A stretch of 64,000 bases of DNA, from the NCBI GenBank assembly GCA_900446925.1, contig UAVY01000007.1, positions 496,001-560,000 on the forward strand. Direction: 5' to 3'. Each line of letters begins with the position of its first letter. Positions within the stretch are counted from its first letter, which is position 1. Source of the DNA: Citrobacter koseri. GTDB taxonomy: Bacteria; Pseudomonadota; Gammaproteobacteria; Enterobacterales; Enterobacteriaceae. The translations under genes and the position numbers were made by a program. Below, piece after piece: positions 29,951 to 41,378 of the stretch. The notes beneath the pieces were generated by a model. It searched no databases. It was not told the DNA's origin and saw only the letters and a program-made list of their open reading frames with translations.

Positions 29951-30082
29951 ATGAAAAAGAAACCGGTCGCGCAGGCGGAGTGTCAGCACTATCTGCTGGA
30001 AAATACGTCTGTTTATGGGTTGTTATCGCGTCTACGGATTGCGATAGTAGTCAACTGTTTTACACTTGTTAATAAAATTTGA
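29951..30082 (+). CDS. yqgB: acid stress response protein YqgB
   Basis: Tiny protein of 43 residues, [20 protein letters not shown] at the start and [13 protein letters not shown] at the end, clearly the counterpart of E. coli YqgB, which is named as an acid-stress protein. The stop (30080-30082) lies 8 bp before the speA ATG and overlaps its ribosome-binding region, so translation of yqgB could influence speA. That coupling is an inference. The frame stays open upstream to 29660, but the family start is ATG 29951. Confidence 0.85.
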   Translation: MKKKPVAQAECQHYLLENTSVYGLLSRLRIAIVVNCFTLVNKI

Positions 30083-30090
30083 GGTTCGCT

Positions 30091-32071
30091 ATGTCTGACG
30101 ACATGTCTATGGGTTCGCCTTCGTCAGCAGGCGAACAGGGTGTACTACGCTCCATGCAGGAGGTTGCAATGAGCTCCCAGGAAGCCAGCAAGATGCTGCG
30201 TACTTACAATATTGCCTGGTGGGGCAATAACTACTACGACGTCAACGAACTGGGACACATCAGCGTGTGCCCGGACCCTGACGTCCCTCAGGCGCGCGTC
30301 GATCTCGCCAAACTGGTGAAAGCTCGCGAAGCGCAAGGCCAGCGTCTGCCTGCGTTGTTCTGCTTCCCGCAGATCCTGCAACACCGTCTGCGCTCCATTA
30401 ACGCGGCGTTTAAACGCGCGCGTGAATCCTACGGTTATAACGGCGACTACTTCCTCGTTTATCCGATCAAGGTCAACCAGCACCGTCGGGTGATTGAATC
30501 GCTGATTCACTCCGGCGAACCGCTGGGGCTGGAAGCCGGGTTCGAAGGCGGAGCTGATGGCGGTTCTGGCGCATGCCGGAATGACCCGCAGCGTGATCGT
30601 CTGTAACGGCTACAAAGACCGTGAATACATCCGTCTGGCGCTGATTGGCGAAAAGATGGGCCACAAGGTCTACCTGGTCATCGAGAAGATGTCAGAAATC
30701 GCGATCGTGCTGGATGAAGCCGAGCGTCTGAACGTGATCCCGCGCCTGGGCGTGCGTGCGCGTCTGGCCTCGCAGGGTTCCGGTAAATGGCAGTCTTCCG
30801 GCGGCGAAAAATCCAAATTCGGCCTGGCGGCGACGCAGGTGCTGCAACTGGTTGAAACCCTGCGTGAAGCCGGGCGACTGGACAGCCTGCAACTGCTGCA
30901 TTTCCACCTCGGTTCGCAGATGGCGAATATCCGCGACATTGCCACCGGTGTGCGCGAATCCGCCCGTTTCTACGTTGAATTGCATAAGCTGGGCGTCAAC
31001 ATTCAGTGTTTTGACGTCGGCGGCGGTCTGGGCGTGGATTACGAAGGAACCCGCTCGCAGTCTGATTGCTCCGTGAACTACGGGCTGAACGAATACGCTA
31101 ACAACATCATCTGGGGCGATTGGCGACGCGTGTGAAGAACACGGTCTGCCGCACCCAACGGTGATCACCGAGTCTGGCCGTGCGGTAACTGCGCACCATA
31201 CCGTGCTGGTATCGAACATCATCGGCGTGGAGCGTAACGAATATACGGTGCCCACCGCGCCTGCCGACGACGCGCCGCGCGCGTTGCAGAGCATGTGGGA
31301 AACCTGGCAGGAGATGCACGAGCCGGGCACCCGTCGCTCGCTGCGTGAATGGCTGCACGACAGCCAGATGGACCTGGCACGACATTCACATTGGCTACTC
31401 TTCCGGGACGTTCAGTTTGCAGGAACGCGCCTGGGCGGAACAGCTTTACCTGAGCATGTGCCACGAAGTACAGAAACAGCTGGACCCGCAGAACCGTGCG
31501 CATCGTCCGATCATTGATGAGTTGCAGGAGCGTATGGCGGACAAAATGTACGTCAACTTCTCGCTGTTCCAGTCAATGCCGGATGCGTGGGGTATCGATC
31601 AACTGTTCCCTGTGCTGCCGCTGGAAGGGGCTGGATCAGGTGCCTGAGCGCCGCGCGGTGCTGCTGGACATCACCTGTGATTCCGATGGCGCGATCGATC
31701 ACTACATCGACGGTGACGGCATCGCCACCACCATGCCGATGCCTGAGTACGATCCAGAGAACCCGCCGATGCTCGGTTTCTTTATGGTCGGCGCCTATCA
31801 GGAGATCCTTGGCAACATGCACAACCTGTTCGGCGATACCGAAGCGGTTGACGTGTTTGTCTTCCCGGATGGCAGCGTGGAAGTTGAGTTGTCTGACGAA
31901 GGGGACACCGTGGCGGATATGCTGCAATACGTACAGCTCGATCCGAACACGCTGCTGACCCACTTCCGCGATCAGGTGAAACAGACCGGTCTGGACGATG
32001 CGCTGCAACAGCAGTTCCTCGAAGAGTTTGAGACGGGTCTGTACGGGTACACTTACCTGGAAGACGAGTAG
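30091..32071 (+). CDS. speA: biosynthetic arginine decarboxylase SpeA (four frameshifts)
   Basis: PLP-dependent decarboxylase that converts arginine to agmatine, the first step of the arginine route to putrescine. The start is [19 protein letters not shown]; the PLP region [14 protein letters not shown] and the glycine-rich [13 protein letters not shown] are present, ending in GYTYLEDE. Four single extra G residues break the frame, in G-runs at 30538-30540, 31113-31116, 31376-31377 and 31627-31630. The locus is exactly 4 bp longer than a 658-residue gene needs. Repaired, it matches E. coli SpeA throughout. A terminator-like hairpin separates it from speB, so speB can be expressed alone. Confidence 0.95.
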
Positions 32072-32077
32072 CCGCTG

Positions 32078-32146
32078 ATGCCCGGTGGCGCTGCGCTTAC
32101 CGGGCCTACGAATGTAGGCCGGATACGGCGAAGCCGCCATCCGGCA
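32078..32146. repeat. REP/BIME between speA and speB
   Basis: TGCCCGGTGGCGCTGCGCTTACCGGGCCTAC followed by TGTAGGCCGGATACGGCG ... GCCGCCATCCGGCA, two REP types in tandem inversion. Confidence 0.86.
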
Positions 32147-32219
32147 GAATGCTATACTCACTTGAACCCGTATGAATTAACGGCGATAATTCGCCCCAAT
32201 AAGCGATTTACGAATCAAT

Positions 32220-32262
32220 CCCTTCCTCGTCGGGTTTAACGACGCGGAGGGGGATTTTTTTT
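32220..32262 (+). terminator. terminator between speA and speB
   Basis: Imperfect stem CCCTTCCTCGTC-gggtttaac-GACGCGGAGGGGG followed by T8. Located about 40 bp before the speB start, so it may act as an attenuator for read-through from speA. Confidence 0.8.
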
Positions 32263-32302
32263 CATCTGTTTTTAATGTATCGACTTTAAAAGAGGTCAGG
32301 AC

Positions 32303-33222
32303 ATGAGCACTTTAGGTCATCAGTACGATAACTCCCTGGTTTCCAACGCCTTCGGCTTTCTGCGTCTGCCGCTGAATTTCCAGCCTTATGACAGCGACGC
32401 CGACTGGGTTATCACCGGCGTACCGTTTGATATGGCGACTTCCGGTCGTGCGGGCGGCCGCCACGGCCCGGCGGCAATCCGTCAGGTTTCCACTAACCTG
32501 GCCTGGGAGCACAACCGCTTCCGTGGAACTTCGACATGCGCGAGCGCCTGAACGTTGTGGACTGTGGTGACCTGGTCTATGCGTTTGGCGACGCGCGCGA
32601 GATGAGTGAAAAATTGCAGGCGGCATGCGGAGAAACTGCTGTCAGCCGGTAAACGTATGCTCTCCTTCGGCGGCGACCACTTCGTGACCCTGCCGCTGCT
32701 GCGCGCTCATGCAAAGCACTTTGGCAAAATGGCGCTGGTGCATTTTGACGCGCATACCGACACCTACGCGAACGGCTGCGAGTTTGACCACGGCACCATG
32801 TTCTACACTGCGCCGAAAGAGGGGTTGATTGACCCGAACCACTCCGTGCAGATTGGTATTCGTACTGAATTTGATAAAGACAACGGTTTCACCGTGCTGG
32901 ATGCCTGCCAGGTGAACGATCGCGGCGTGGATGACATCATCGCGCAGGTTAATCAGATCGTTGGCGATATGCCGGTCTACCTGACCTTTGATATCGACTG
33001 TCTGGACCCGGCGTTCGCACCGGGCACAGGGACGCCGGTGATCGGCGGCCTGACTTCCGATCGCGCCATTAAACTGGTGCGCGGTCTGAAAGATCTGAAC
33101 ATTGTCGGATGGACGTGGTGGAAGTGGCTCCGGCTTATGACCAGTCCGAAATCACCGCGCTGGCTGCGGCGACCCTGGCGCTGGAAATGCTCTACATTCA
33201 GGCGGCGAAAAAAGGCGAATAA
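32303..33222 (+). CDS. speB: agmatinase SpeB (three frameshifts)
   Basis: Mn-dependent ureohydrolase that splits agmatine into putrescine and urea. The start [19 protein letters not shown] and the metal motifs [16 protein letters not shown] and [18 protein letters not shown] are present. Breaks: one base missing near 32521 (FRGTST instead of FPWNFDMRE), one extra G at 32622-32623, one base missing near 33108 (GWTWWK instead of [15 protein letters not shown]). The total is 1 bp shorter than 306 codons plus stop, as expected. Followed by a strong terminator. Confidence 0.94.
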
Positions 33223-33228
33223 GTGCTT

Positions 33229-33258
33229 CCCCCTCTCCGTCATCAGGAGAGGGGGTTT
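33229..33258 (+). terminator. terminator of speB
   Basis: Perfect stem CCCCCTCTCC-gtcatca-GGAGAGGGGG then TTT, 6 bp past the speB stop, in the gap to the convergent porin gene. Confidence 0.88.
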
Positions 33259-33261
33259 AAC

Positions 33262-34534
33262 TTAAAAGATGTTAAACGGATATTCCACGTAAGCGCGAAT
33301 CTCGTTGCCGCTGACGTTATAGTCGCTGGCGTTGCTGGACACGCGTAATACGGAATAGCGCAGCTTCAGTTTCAGGTCTTTCGCCATGCCGTCCTGAACC
33401 TGGTATTGCACCTGGTTGAACCACTCGTGCTCTTTGCCGTTGCTGGTTGCCGATGTTTTGATGTTATCGCCGCGAACATAAGCGGTTGTCCAGCTCAGCC
33501 CCGGTAAACCGAGACCGGCAAAATCCAGTCCATATGACGCCTGCCAGGAACGTTCGTCTTCACCGTTAAAATCAGACCAGTAAGAGTTCGCCAGCCAGAT
33601 GGTGTTGCCGCCATCGCCGACGCCGCCCTGATCGCGATAGCTGCCGTAGTGATAACCGGTGCTGCCGCTGCTTTGCTGATACGCCACTTTAAAGGTATGA
33701 ATATCCCAGATATAACTTGCCGCCAGGCTCCAGATGCTGTTGCTGCGGCCAGTATTCAGGCTATCGGCGTAACCGGAATCCAGACGTGAGTTGTAGCCGT
33801 TGAAGTCCAGCACCAGCTGCTGTCCGGTGCTGAAAGGCTGTTTGAAGTTCAGCCCCCAGATACTGTTTGTTCAGCACATCTTCGACGTGCGAGGCATACA
33901 GGGCGCCGCTGAGCTGATCGTTAAACTGGTAGCTCGCGCCGCCGAAAGAGAGGCTTTTCAGGCCGCTGTTGTGGCGGTCGTCGCTTTTGCGCTGCTCGTC
34001 GGTGAAGTAACCAGCATTAATCTCCAGACCGTCGATCTCTCTGGAGGTCAACATGGTGCCGGTGAAGCTTTCAAACAGCAGACGGGAATCATCGGCGTAG
34101 ACGATCGGGAGCTGCGGACGCTGGTTACCGTAGCTCAGGACGGTGTTGGAGATGCGCATTTTTGGCGGTTGCGCCAAATTTTGCTAGGTCGGATTTCGCG
34201 CGACCGTCGCTGTCTTGTTTGAAGAAGTCGATACCGCCTGCGCCACTGCGGCCACGGGCCGCCGTCCAGACGCACGCCATACTGCGCAATACCGTCAACG
34301 CCAAAGCCGATCAAACCTTCGGTATAGCCAGATTCAAAGGTGGCGACAATGCCCTGGCCCCATTCGGCTTTGTCCTGTACGCCGCCCTGATAGTCGCGGT
34401 TAATCCAGGCGTTGCGTAAAAAGAGATTTAAATGGCTGTCATTAACAAAACCCTGGCTGTCGGATTGGTTGGCTGGCAATGGCAGGCAATGCGGCGAATA
34501 AACTTAATGCGATTAACGATATTTCTTTTTTCAC
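33262..34534 (-). CDS. OprD-family outer membrane porin (frameshifted)
   Basis: Outer membrane beta-barrel of the OprD family (substrate-specific porins), about 420 residues after repair. A signal peptide starts at GTG 34534 ([20 protein letters not shown]). Diagnostic stretches are [47 protein letters not shown] and the C-terminal [12 protein letters not shown] with terminal phenylalanine. The frame shifts near 34475, 34250, 34170 and 33857. It stands between speB and loiP, where E. coli K-12 has no such gene, and has no adjacent catabolic partner. OprD relatives in enterobacteria include the chitoporin ChiP; the substrate here is unknown. Confidence 0.85.
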
Positions 34535-34834
34535 TGAGGGAACTTCTCTTTATGGATAATATCAAATTGAATTGCTGCGTTACGGATAGTTACCTGAATA
34601 ATTATTGATTGCAAACATTTTGTGACAAAGGCTTACAGCCGTTGGCGTGCCGGCCATATTGGGGCTGGACTATTTTTATATTTTGTCTGCGGCGTTAAAA
34701 GAAGTGATAAAACATGCCGGGGAATATAAATACTAAAATAATCCTCTATCAGAGAATAAAACGTCGAATATATCGCTACTGTTTATATTCTGATATTTAA
34801 CGTTCTGTGCGCTTAAGTTATCAATTTATGCGTT
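34535..34834. other. A+T-rich upstream region of the porin
   Basis: About 300 bp of A+T-rich sequence between the porin start and the loiP terminator, with no open frame worth reporting. It must contain the porin promoter. Confidence 0.5.
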
Positions 34835-34863
34835 ATAAAAAAGGAGGCAATATTGGCCTCCTT
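34835..34863 (-). terminator. terminator of loiP
   Basis: On the minus strand AAGGAGGCCAATATTGCCTCCTTTTTT, a hairpin with T-run a few bases after the loiP stop. Confidence 0.85.
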
Positions 34864-34868
34864 CGTTT

Positions 34869-35627
34869 TTATTTAATACCGTCTGCCGCCATTCGGTCGC
34901 GAATATGCTGGGCACGTTCGGCGGAGGCCGGGTGATCGTCAAACATGGAGCTTTGACGTCCCGCTTCCAGCTTCGCCAGTTTCTCAAAACTGGTTGCCAG
35001 ACCGGCCGGACTGATGCCGCGTTTGCGCAACAAGTCATAGGAGTAATCATCCGCTTCGGACTCCTGGCGCTGGGAGAACTGTGAGTTCACCAGTTTCTCG
35101 CCAAGATCGCCCAACTGCGACTGCGACAGACTGCCGACAATACCGCCAGCGGAAGCGGCTGCGGCGCGAACCGCGTTAGTCCCCAGCGCAACCTGCATCC
35201 CTTTCTTCACATGGCCGAGCGCAACGTGTCCCATTTCGTGGCCGATGACCGCCTCCACTTCGTTATCGGTCATGATGTCCATCAGGCCGCTATAGACGCG
35301 GATACAGCCGTTCGCCATTGCAAACGCGTTAACGTCTTTCGCCACATAGACTTTGTAATTCACCGGCTGGCCGTTGATATTGTCGCCGAGCGCAGAGGCG
35401 ATTTTGGTCAGTCGCTTCGCGTATTCGCTGCTGGCCGGGGCGATCGTCGCCTTGCTGTCCATTTCCGTACATGCCTGGTCGCTGAGCGCTTTTACTTGCT
35501 CATCACTAAGGCTGTAAGCCTGAAAAGCGCCTGCACCTGAAGCGAGCAGTCCATTGGAGTCCATATTCTGGCAACCGGTCAGAACCGTCGCCATGCTCAT
35601 AGCAAGCAGTAAAGCGCGAATTTTCAT
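34869..35627 (-). CDS. loiP: metalloprotease lipoprotein LoiP
   Basis: Outer-membrane lipoprotein with M48-type protease domain, 252 residues (formerly YggG). The lipobox is LTGC (residues 16-19) after a short signal peptide; the zinc motif HEMGHVALGH is present, with the third ligand in EADDYSYDLL. In E. coli it is induced at low osmolarity and works with BepA and YcaL in outer membrane quality control. The start ATG 35627 gives the family length; the open frame runs on to 35846 only by chance. Intact, divergent from tktA. Confidence 0.95.
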   Translation of the reverse strand: MKIRALLLAMSMATVLTGCQNMDSNGLLASGAGAFQAYSLSDEQVKALSDQACTEMDSKATIAPASSEYAKRLTKIASALGDNINGQPVNYKVYVAKDVNAFAMANGCIRVYSGLMDIMTDNEVEAVIGHEMGHVALGHVKKGMQVALGTNAVRAAAASAGGIVGSLSQSQLGDLGEKLVNSQFSQRQESEADDYSYDLLRKRGISPAGLATSFEKLAKLEAGRQSSMFDDHPASAERAQHIRDRMAADGIK

Positions 35628-35904
35628 GTTTTCTCTTCCGCACGAAATCAGGATTGTTCTAAAAGTGCGCCTTGTGTCGATGAACCAGCGCCACGCTAAG
35701 TATAAAGAAAAGAACGACAAGGGGGTGAGCAGATTGCGCAACATGCGAACACGATCCGGAGATTTCTGAAGCGGCGAAAGGATGCTCCATGTACATGGCT
35801 CGCGGCTTGGGTTACATTGTTGGCACTTTTTTCCGGCGTAGCCCAAAACGCGCTGTCGTCAAGTCGTTAAGGGCATGGCCTTCATCATCCGATCTGGAGT
35901 CAAA

Positions 35905-37900
35905 ATGTCCTCACGTAAAGAGCTTGCCAATGCTATTCGTGCGCTGAGCATGGACGCAGTACAGAAAGCCAAATCCGGTCACCCGGGTGCCCCTATGGGT
36001 ATGGCTGACATTGCCGAAGTCCTGTGGCGTGATTTCCTGAACCACAACCCGCAGAACCCTTCCTGGGCTGACCGTGACCGCTTCGTGCTGTCTAACGGCC
36101 ACGGCTCCATGCTGATCTACAGCCTGCTGCACCTCACCGGCTATGACCTGCCGATGTCTGAGCTGCAAAACTTCCGTCAGCTGCACTCCAAAACGCCGGG
36201 CCACCCGGAAGTGGGTTACACCGCAGGTGTTGAAACCACCACCGGCCCGCTGGGTCAGGGGATTGCGAACGCGGTCGGTATGGCGATTGCGGAAAAAACA
36301 CTGGCGGCGCAGTTCAACCGTCCAGGCCACGATATCGTGGATCACTTCACCTATTGCCTTCCATGGGCGATGGCTGCATGATGGAAGGTATCTCCCATGA
36401 AGTCTGCTCTCTGGCAGGAACGCTGAAGCTGGGCAAACTGATCGCGTTCTACGATGACAACGGTATCTCTATCGATGGCCACGTTGAAGGCTGGTTCACT
36501 GATGACACCGCTAAACGTTTCGAAGCCTACGGCTGGCACGTTGTGCGCGGTATCGACGGTCACGATGCTGAAGCGATTAAACGCGCGGTTGAAGAAGCGC
36601 GCGCTGTTACTGACAAACCGTCCCTGCTGATGTGCAAAACCATCATCGGTTTCGGTTCCCCGAACAAAGCGGGTACGCACGACTCTCACGGCGCGCCGCT
36701 GGGCGATGCTGAAATCGCACTGACCCGCGAACAGCTGGGCTGGAAATACGCGCCGTTCGAAAATCCCGTCTGAAATCTACGCGCAGTGGGATGCGAAAGA
36801 AGCCGGTCAGGCAAAAGAAGCGGCCTGGAATGAGAAATTCGCCGCCTATGCAAAAGCCTTCCCGCAGGAAGCCGCTGAATTTACCCGTCGTATGAAAGGC
36901 GAAATGCCGTCTGACTTCCGACGCGAAAGCGAATGAATTTATCGCTAAGTTGCAGGCTAACCCGGCGAAAATTGCCAGCCGTAAAGCGTCTCAGAATGCG
37001 ATTGAAGCGTTTGGGCCGCTGCTGCCTGAGTTCCTCGGCGGTTCCGCTGACCTGGCGCCAAGTAACCTGACTCTGTGGTCGGGTTCTAAAGCCATCAACG
37101 AAGATGCTGCGGGTAACTACATCCATTACGGCGTGCGCGAGTTCGGTATGACCGCCATCGCTAATGGCATCTCCCTGCACGGTGGTTTCCTGCCGTACAC
37201 CTCTACCTTCCTGATGTTCGTGGAATATGCCCGTAACGCGGTGCGTATGGCTGCGCTGATGAAACAGCGCCAGGTGATGGTCTACACCCACGACTCCATC
37301 GGTCTGGGCGAAGATGGCCCGACTCACCAGCCGGTAGAGCAGGTGGCTTCTCTGCGCGTAACGCCGAACATGAGCACCTGGCGTCCGTGTGACCAGGTTG
37401 AATCCGCAGTGGCGTGGAAATACGGCGTTGAGCGTCAGGACGGCCCGACCGCGCTGATCCTCTCCCGTCAGAATCTGGCGCAGCAGGAACGTACCGAAGA
37501 GCAGCTGGCGAACATCGCGCGCGGTGGTTATGTGCTGAAAGATTGCGCCGGTCAGCCGGAACTGATCTTCATCGCAACTGGTTCTGAAGTTGAGCTGGCC
37601 GTTGCCGCATGGGACAAACTGTCTGCCGAAGGCGTGAAAGCGCGCGTGGTCTCCATGCCGTCTACCGACGCGTTCGACAAGCAGGATGCCGCTTACCGTG
37701 AAGCCGTACTGCCGAAAGCGGTTTCCGCTCGCGTGGCAGTGGAAGCGGGTATCGCTGACTACTGGTTCAAATACGTGGGCCTGAATGGCGCTATCGTCGG
37801 CATGACCACCTTCGGTGAGTCTGCGCCTGCTGAGCTGCTGTTCGAAGAGTTCGGCTTTACCGTTGATAACGTTGTCGCGAAAGCAAAAGAACTGCTGTAA
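35905..37900 (+). CDS. tktA: transketolase A (frameshifted)
   Basis: Thiamine diphosphate enzyme that moves two-carbon units between sugar phosphates in the pentose phosphate pathway. The start is [18 protein letters not shown]. Motifs include [14 protein letters not shown], the ThDP site [14 protein letters not shown] and [14 protein letters not shown]; it ends in [12 protein letters not shown]. The locus is 4 bp too long for 663 codons: two extra bases near 36357-36363, one in the A-run 36760-36763 and one near 36918. Repaired, it follows E. coli TktA throughout. The adjacent cmt cluster also handles sugar phosphates. Confidence 0.95.
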
Positions 37901-37916
37901 TCACGATACAACTCCG

Positions 37917-37946
37917 AACGGGTCGCTCAGGCGGCCCGTTTTTTAT
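37917..37946 (+). terminator. terminator of tktA
   Basis: Stem AACGGGTCGC-tca-GGCGGCCCGTT followed by T5, 17 bp past the tktA stop. Confidence 0.86.
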
Positions 37947-38213
37947 AAAGAGATTATAACTAATTTCGTTCAGACAAGTAGCTATGTATGATCTAATTCA
38001 CATATTTGATATTTAGTGATTTGATGTAATTGTGATGAATAGCACATAAATACAGTTGCTTTTTATTTTTATGTTTTTAACTGTCTGTTTTTATTGAGTT
38101 CTAAAAAAACACTTTCTCCTTCTTCGCATTTTTCCCCTCGATTGATTTCGCTTTGCCGCGCGAGTATTTTGTTTTTAACGATAAGCAGTACCCTATATAA
38201 ATAAGGATAATTT

Positions 38214-38654
38214 ATGCGGCTGATTGATTATTTCCCTGAATCGTCAATAGCAATAAAAAATTCAGCGACTGACTGGCGCGAAGCAATTGATTTTTCCATG
38301 TCCTCTCTGCTTTCTCATGACTATGTTAACTCACGGTATATTCAGGCCATTAAAGAGTCCACATTAACCAATGGACCTTATTATATTCTGGCGCCAGGCG
38401 TCGCAATGCCGCATGCGCGTCCTGAATGTGGTGCTTTAAAAACGGGGATGTCGTTAACACTCCTCCGGCAAGAAGTGAAGTTTACAGAAGATGATCCGAT
38501 CAAACTATTAATCGGTTTATCCGCCGCAGATGCGGACTCTCACATTGGCGCTATTCAGGCGTTAAGTGAATTATTATGTGAAGATGAAATTCTTACTGAG
38601 TTGTTAACAGCGACATCTGAAAAACAGCTAGCGGATATTATTGCTCGCGCATAA
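38214..38654 (+). CDS. cmtB: PTS EIIA component, mannitol/cryptic type CmtB
   Basis: Cytoplasmic phosphocarrier of the fructose-mannitol PTS family, 146 residues. The phospho-accepting histidine is His67 in PGVAMPHARPECGALKTG. It transfers phosphate from HPr to the EIIB domain of CmtA, encoded 27 bp downstream. The true substrate of the Cmt system is not established, in spite of its mannitol label. First gene of cmtB-cmtA-yggP-yggF-yggD-yggC. The 310 bp upstream are very A+T-rich and hold its promoter. Intact. Confidence 0.93.
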   Translation: MRLIDYFPESSIAIKNSATDWREAIDFSMSSLLSHDYVNSRYIQAIKESTLTNGPYYILAPGVAMPHARPECGALKTGMSLTLLRQEVKFTEDDPIKLLIGLSAADADSHIGAIQALSELLCEDEILTELLTATSEKQLADIIARA

Positions 38655-38681
38655 TTAATTTCTCCTCTACAGGATATTATT

Positions 38682-40065
38682 ATGGAACACAAGTCTGCTC
38701 GTGCAAAGGTCCAGGCTTTTGGGGGCTTTTTGACTGCAATGGTCATTCCCAATATCGGCGCATTTATTGCCTGGGGGTTTATTACTGCCTTATTTATTCC
38801 AACCGGTTGGCTACCGAATGAACATTTCGCCAAAATAGTTGGCCCTATGATCACCTATTTGCTGCCAGTTATGATCGGTTCTACTGGCGGCCATCTGGTG
38901 GGTGGGAAACGAGGCGCGGTGATGGGGGGAATTGGTACGATTGGCGTCATTATCGGCGCGGATATTCCTATGTTCCTCGGCTCAATGATCATGGGGCCAC
39001 TTGGTGGGCTGGTGATTAAACATATCGACCGACTGCTGGACAAGCGTATTCCTGCTGGCTTTGAGATGGTGATTAATAACTTCTCTCTGGGGATTGCCGG
39101 GATGCTCCTGTGCCTGCTGGGGTTTGAGGTGATTGGCCCGGCAGTGCTTATCGCGAATAATTTTGTGAAAGAGTGTATTGAATCGCTGGTGCATGCCGGT
39201 TATCTGCCGCTGCTGTCGCTTATTAACGAACCTGCGAAAATTCTCTTTCTGAATAACGCGATTGATCAGGGCGTCTATTACCCGTTGGGGATGCAACAGG
39301 CGTCGGAGACGGGGAAATCGATTTTCTTCATGGTGGCCTCTAACCCTGGCCCGGGATTAGGGCTACTGCTGGGCTTTACCTTCTTTGGCCGTGGTATGAG
39401 CAAAAAATCCGCGCCGGGAGCGATGATCATCCACTTCCTGGGGGGGATTCACGAGCTGTACTTCCCGTATGTACTGATGAAACCGTTAACGCTGATTGCG
39501 ATGATCGCTGGCGGGATGACGGGAACCTGGGTGTTTAATCTGTTAGGCGGTGGACTGGTTGCAGGCCCAAGTCCAGGTTCGATTTTCGCGTACCTTGCGC
39601 TGACGCCGAAAGGATCTTTCCTGGCTACGATCGCGGGTGTAACGGCGGGAACGCTGGTGACCTTCATCGTGACTTCGATCATCCTGAAAATGGAAAAGAG
39701 CGTTGAAACGGAGAATGAAGAAGACAATTTCGCAGAGTCTGCGAAAGCCGTGAAGGCAATGAAACAGGAAGGCGCATTTTCTTATAAGAATATTAAACGT
39801 ATCGCTTTTGTCTGCGATGCCGGAATGGGTTCCAGCGCGATGGGGGGCAACGACATTCCGTAAGCGTCTGGAGAAAGCCGGTCTGGTGATTGCGGTGGCT
39901 CATCATGCTATCGAAAATGTTCCTGATGACGCCGATATTATCGTGACGCATGCCAGCCTTGAGGGCCGCGTTAAGCGTGTGAGTAATAAACCCACGGTGT
40001 TAATTAAAAATTACATCGGTGACCCACTGCTGGATGAATTATTTAAAAAACTCATCGCGGATTAG
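38682..40065 (+). CDS. cmtA: PTS EIICB component CmtA (frameshifted)
   Basis: Membrane permease (EIIC, residues 1 to about 340, with many hydrophobic segments and the GGIHELYFPYVLMKP motif) fused to a soluble EIIB domain whose phospho-cysteine lies in IAFVCDAGMGSSAMG. The frame breaks in the G-run 39842-39847; deleting one G restores MGATTFRKRLEKAGL and a protein of about 460 residues. Lacks the EIIA domain found in MtlA, which CmtB supplies. Followed 24 bp later by yggP. Confidence 0.93.
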
Positions 40066-40089
40066 CATCATCAATTTTTCGGAGTAACT

Positions 40090-41378
40090 ATGAAGACCAA
40101 AGTAGCTGCTATTTATGGTAAGCAGGATGTTCGCATCCGCGAGTTTGAATTGCCTGAAATTACAGATAATGAACTGTTAGTGAGTGTAATATCAGACAGC
40201 GTGTGTTTATCGACATGGAAAGCCGCCACGTTAGGTAGCGAGCATAAACGTGTGCCTGATGACTTAGAGAATCACCCGGTTATTACTGGTCATGAGTGTG
40301 CAGGTATTATTGTTGAAGTGGGGAAAAACCTGACCGATAAATATAAAAAGGGACAACGTTTTGTGTTGCAACCGGCGATGGGGTTGCCCAGCGGGATATT
40401 CAGCGGGATATAGCTATGAATATTTTGGCGGCAATGCGACGTATATGATTATTCCTGAGCTGGCGATTAACCTCGGCTGTGTTTTACCGTATCACGGCTC
40501 TTATTTCGCGGCGGCGTCACTGGCAGAACCCATGTGCTGTATTATCGGCGCATACAATGCGAACTACCACACGGACGCCTTATGTTTATGAGCACCGTAT
40601 GGGGGTGAAACCTGGCGGTAATATTGCGCTTCTGGCGTGTGCCGGGGCCGATGGGGATCGGCGCCATTGATTATGCCATCAACCGGTGGTATCCAGCCTT
40701 CGCGAGTGGTGGTGGTCGATATTGATGAAGCCCGTCTGTCACAAGCGAAAAAACTGCTGCCGGTCGAGCTGGCGGCGGCGAAGGGGATTGAGCTTGTTTA
40801 TGTGAATACCTGCGGCATGGAAAACCCGACGGCAAAAACTGCGTGCGCTAACGGAAGATGCGGGTTTCGATGACGTTTTCGTTTACGCCGCCGTCCCGGC
40901 GGTGGTGGAAATGGCCGATACACTGCTGGCTGAAGACGGTTGTCTGAACTTTTTCGCGGGCCAACGGATAAAGATTTTAAGGTTCCGTTTAACTTCTACA
41001 ACGTGCATTACAACAGTACCCAATGTTGTGGGGAACATCCGGCGGTTCGACCCGATGACATGAAAGAGGCCCATTGCGTTGAGCGCCACAGGGCAACTAC
41101 AGCCTTCATTTATGGTAACGCACATTGGCGGGCTGGATGCCGTCCCGGAAACGGTGCTTAACCTGCCCCAATATTCCGGGCGGGAAAAAAACTCATTTAT
41201 AACGGTGTGACTATGCCGCTGACCGCTATCGCCGATTTTGCCGAAAAAAGGAAAAACCGACCCGTTATTCAAAGCGCTGGCGCGTCTGGTTGAAGAGACG
41301 CACGGCATCTGGAATGAAAACGCGGAGAGATATTTGCTGGCGCAGTTTGGCGTAGATATTGGGGAGGCGGCGGCATGA
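40090..41378 (+). CDS. yggP: zinc-type alcohol dehydrogenase-like YggP (many frameshifts)
   Basis: MDR-family dehydrogenase of about 425 residues with a GroES-like N-terminal domain (TGHECAGIIVEVGKN, GHE motif) and a Rossmann domain (PMGIGAIDYAIN, VVVVDIDEARL). The natural substrate is unknown. At least seven single-base breaks are visible: near 40397, 40572, 40641, 40690, 40845, 40966 (a missing C) and several around 41020-41160. Each can be undone one base at a time to recover the E. coli YggP sequence. The stop overlaps the yggF start (ATGA at 41375-41378). Confidence 0.9.
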
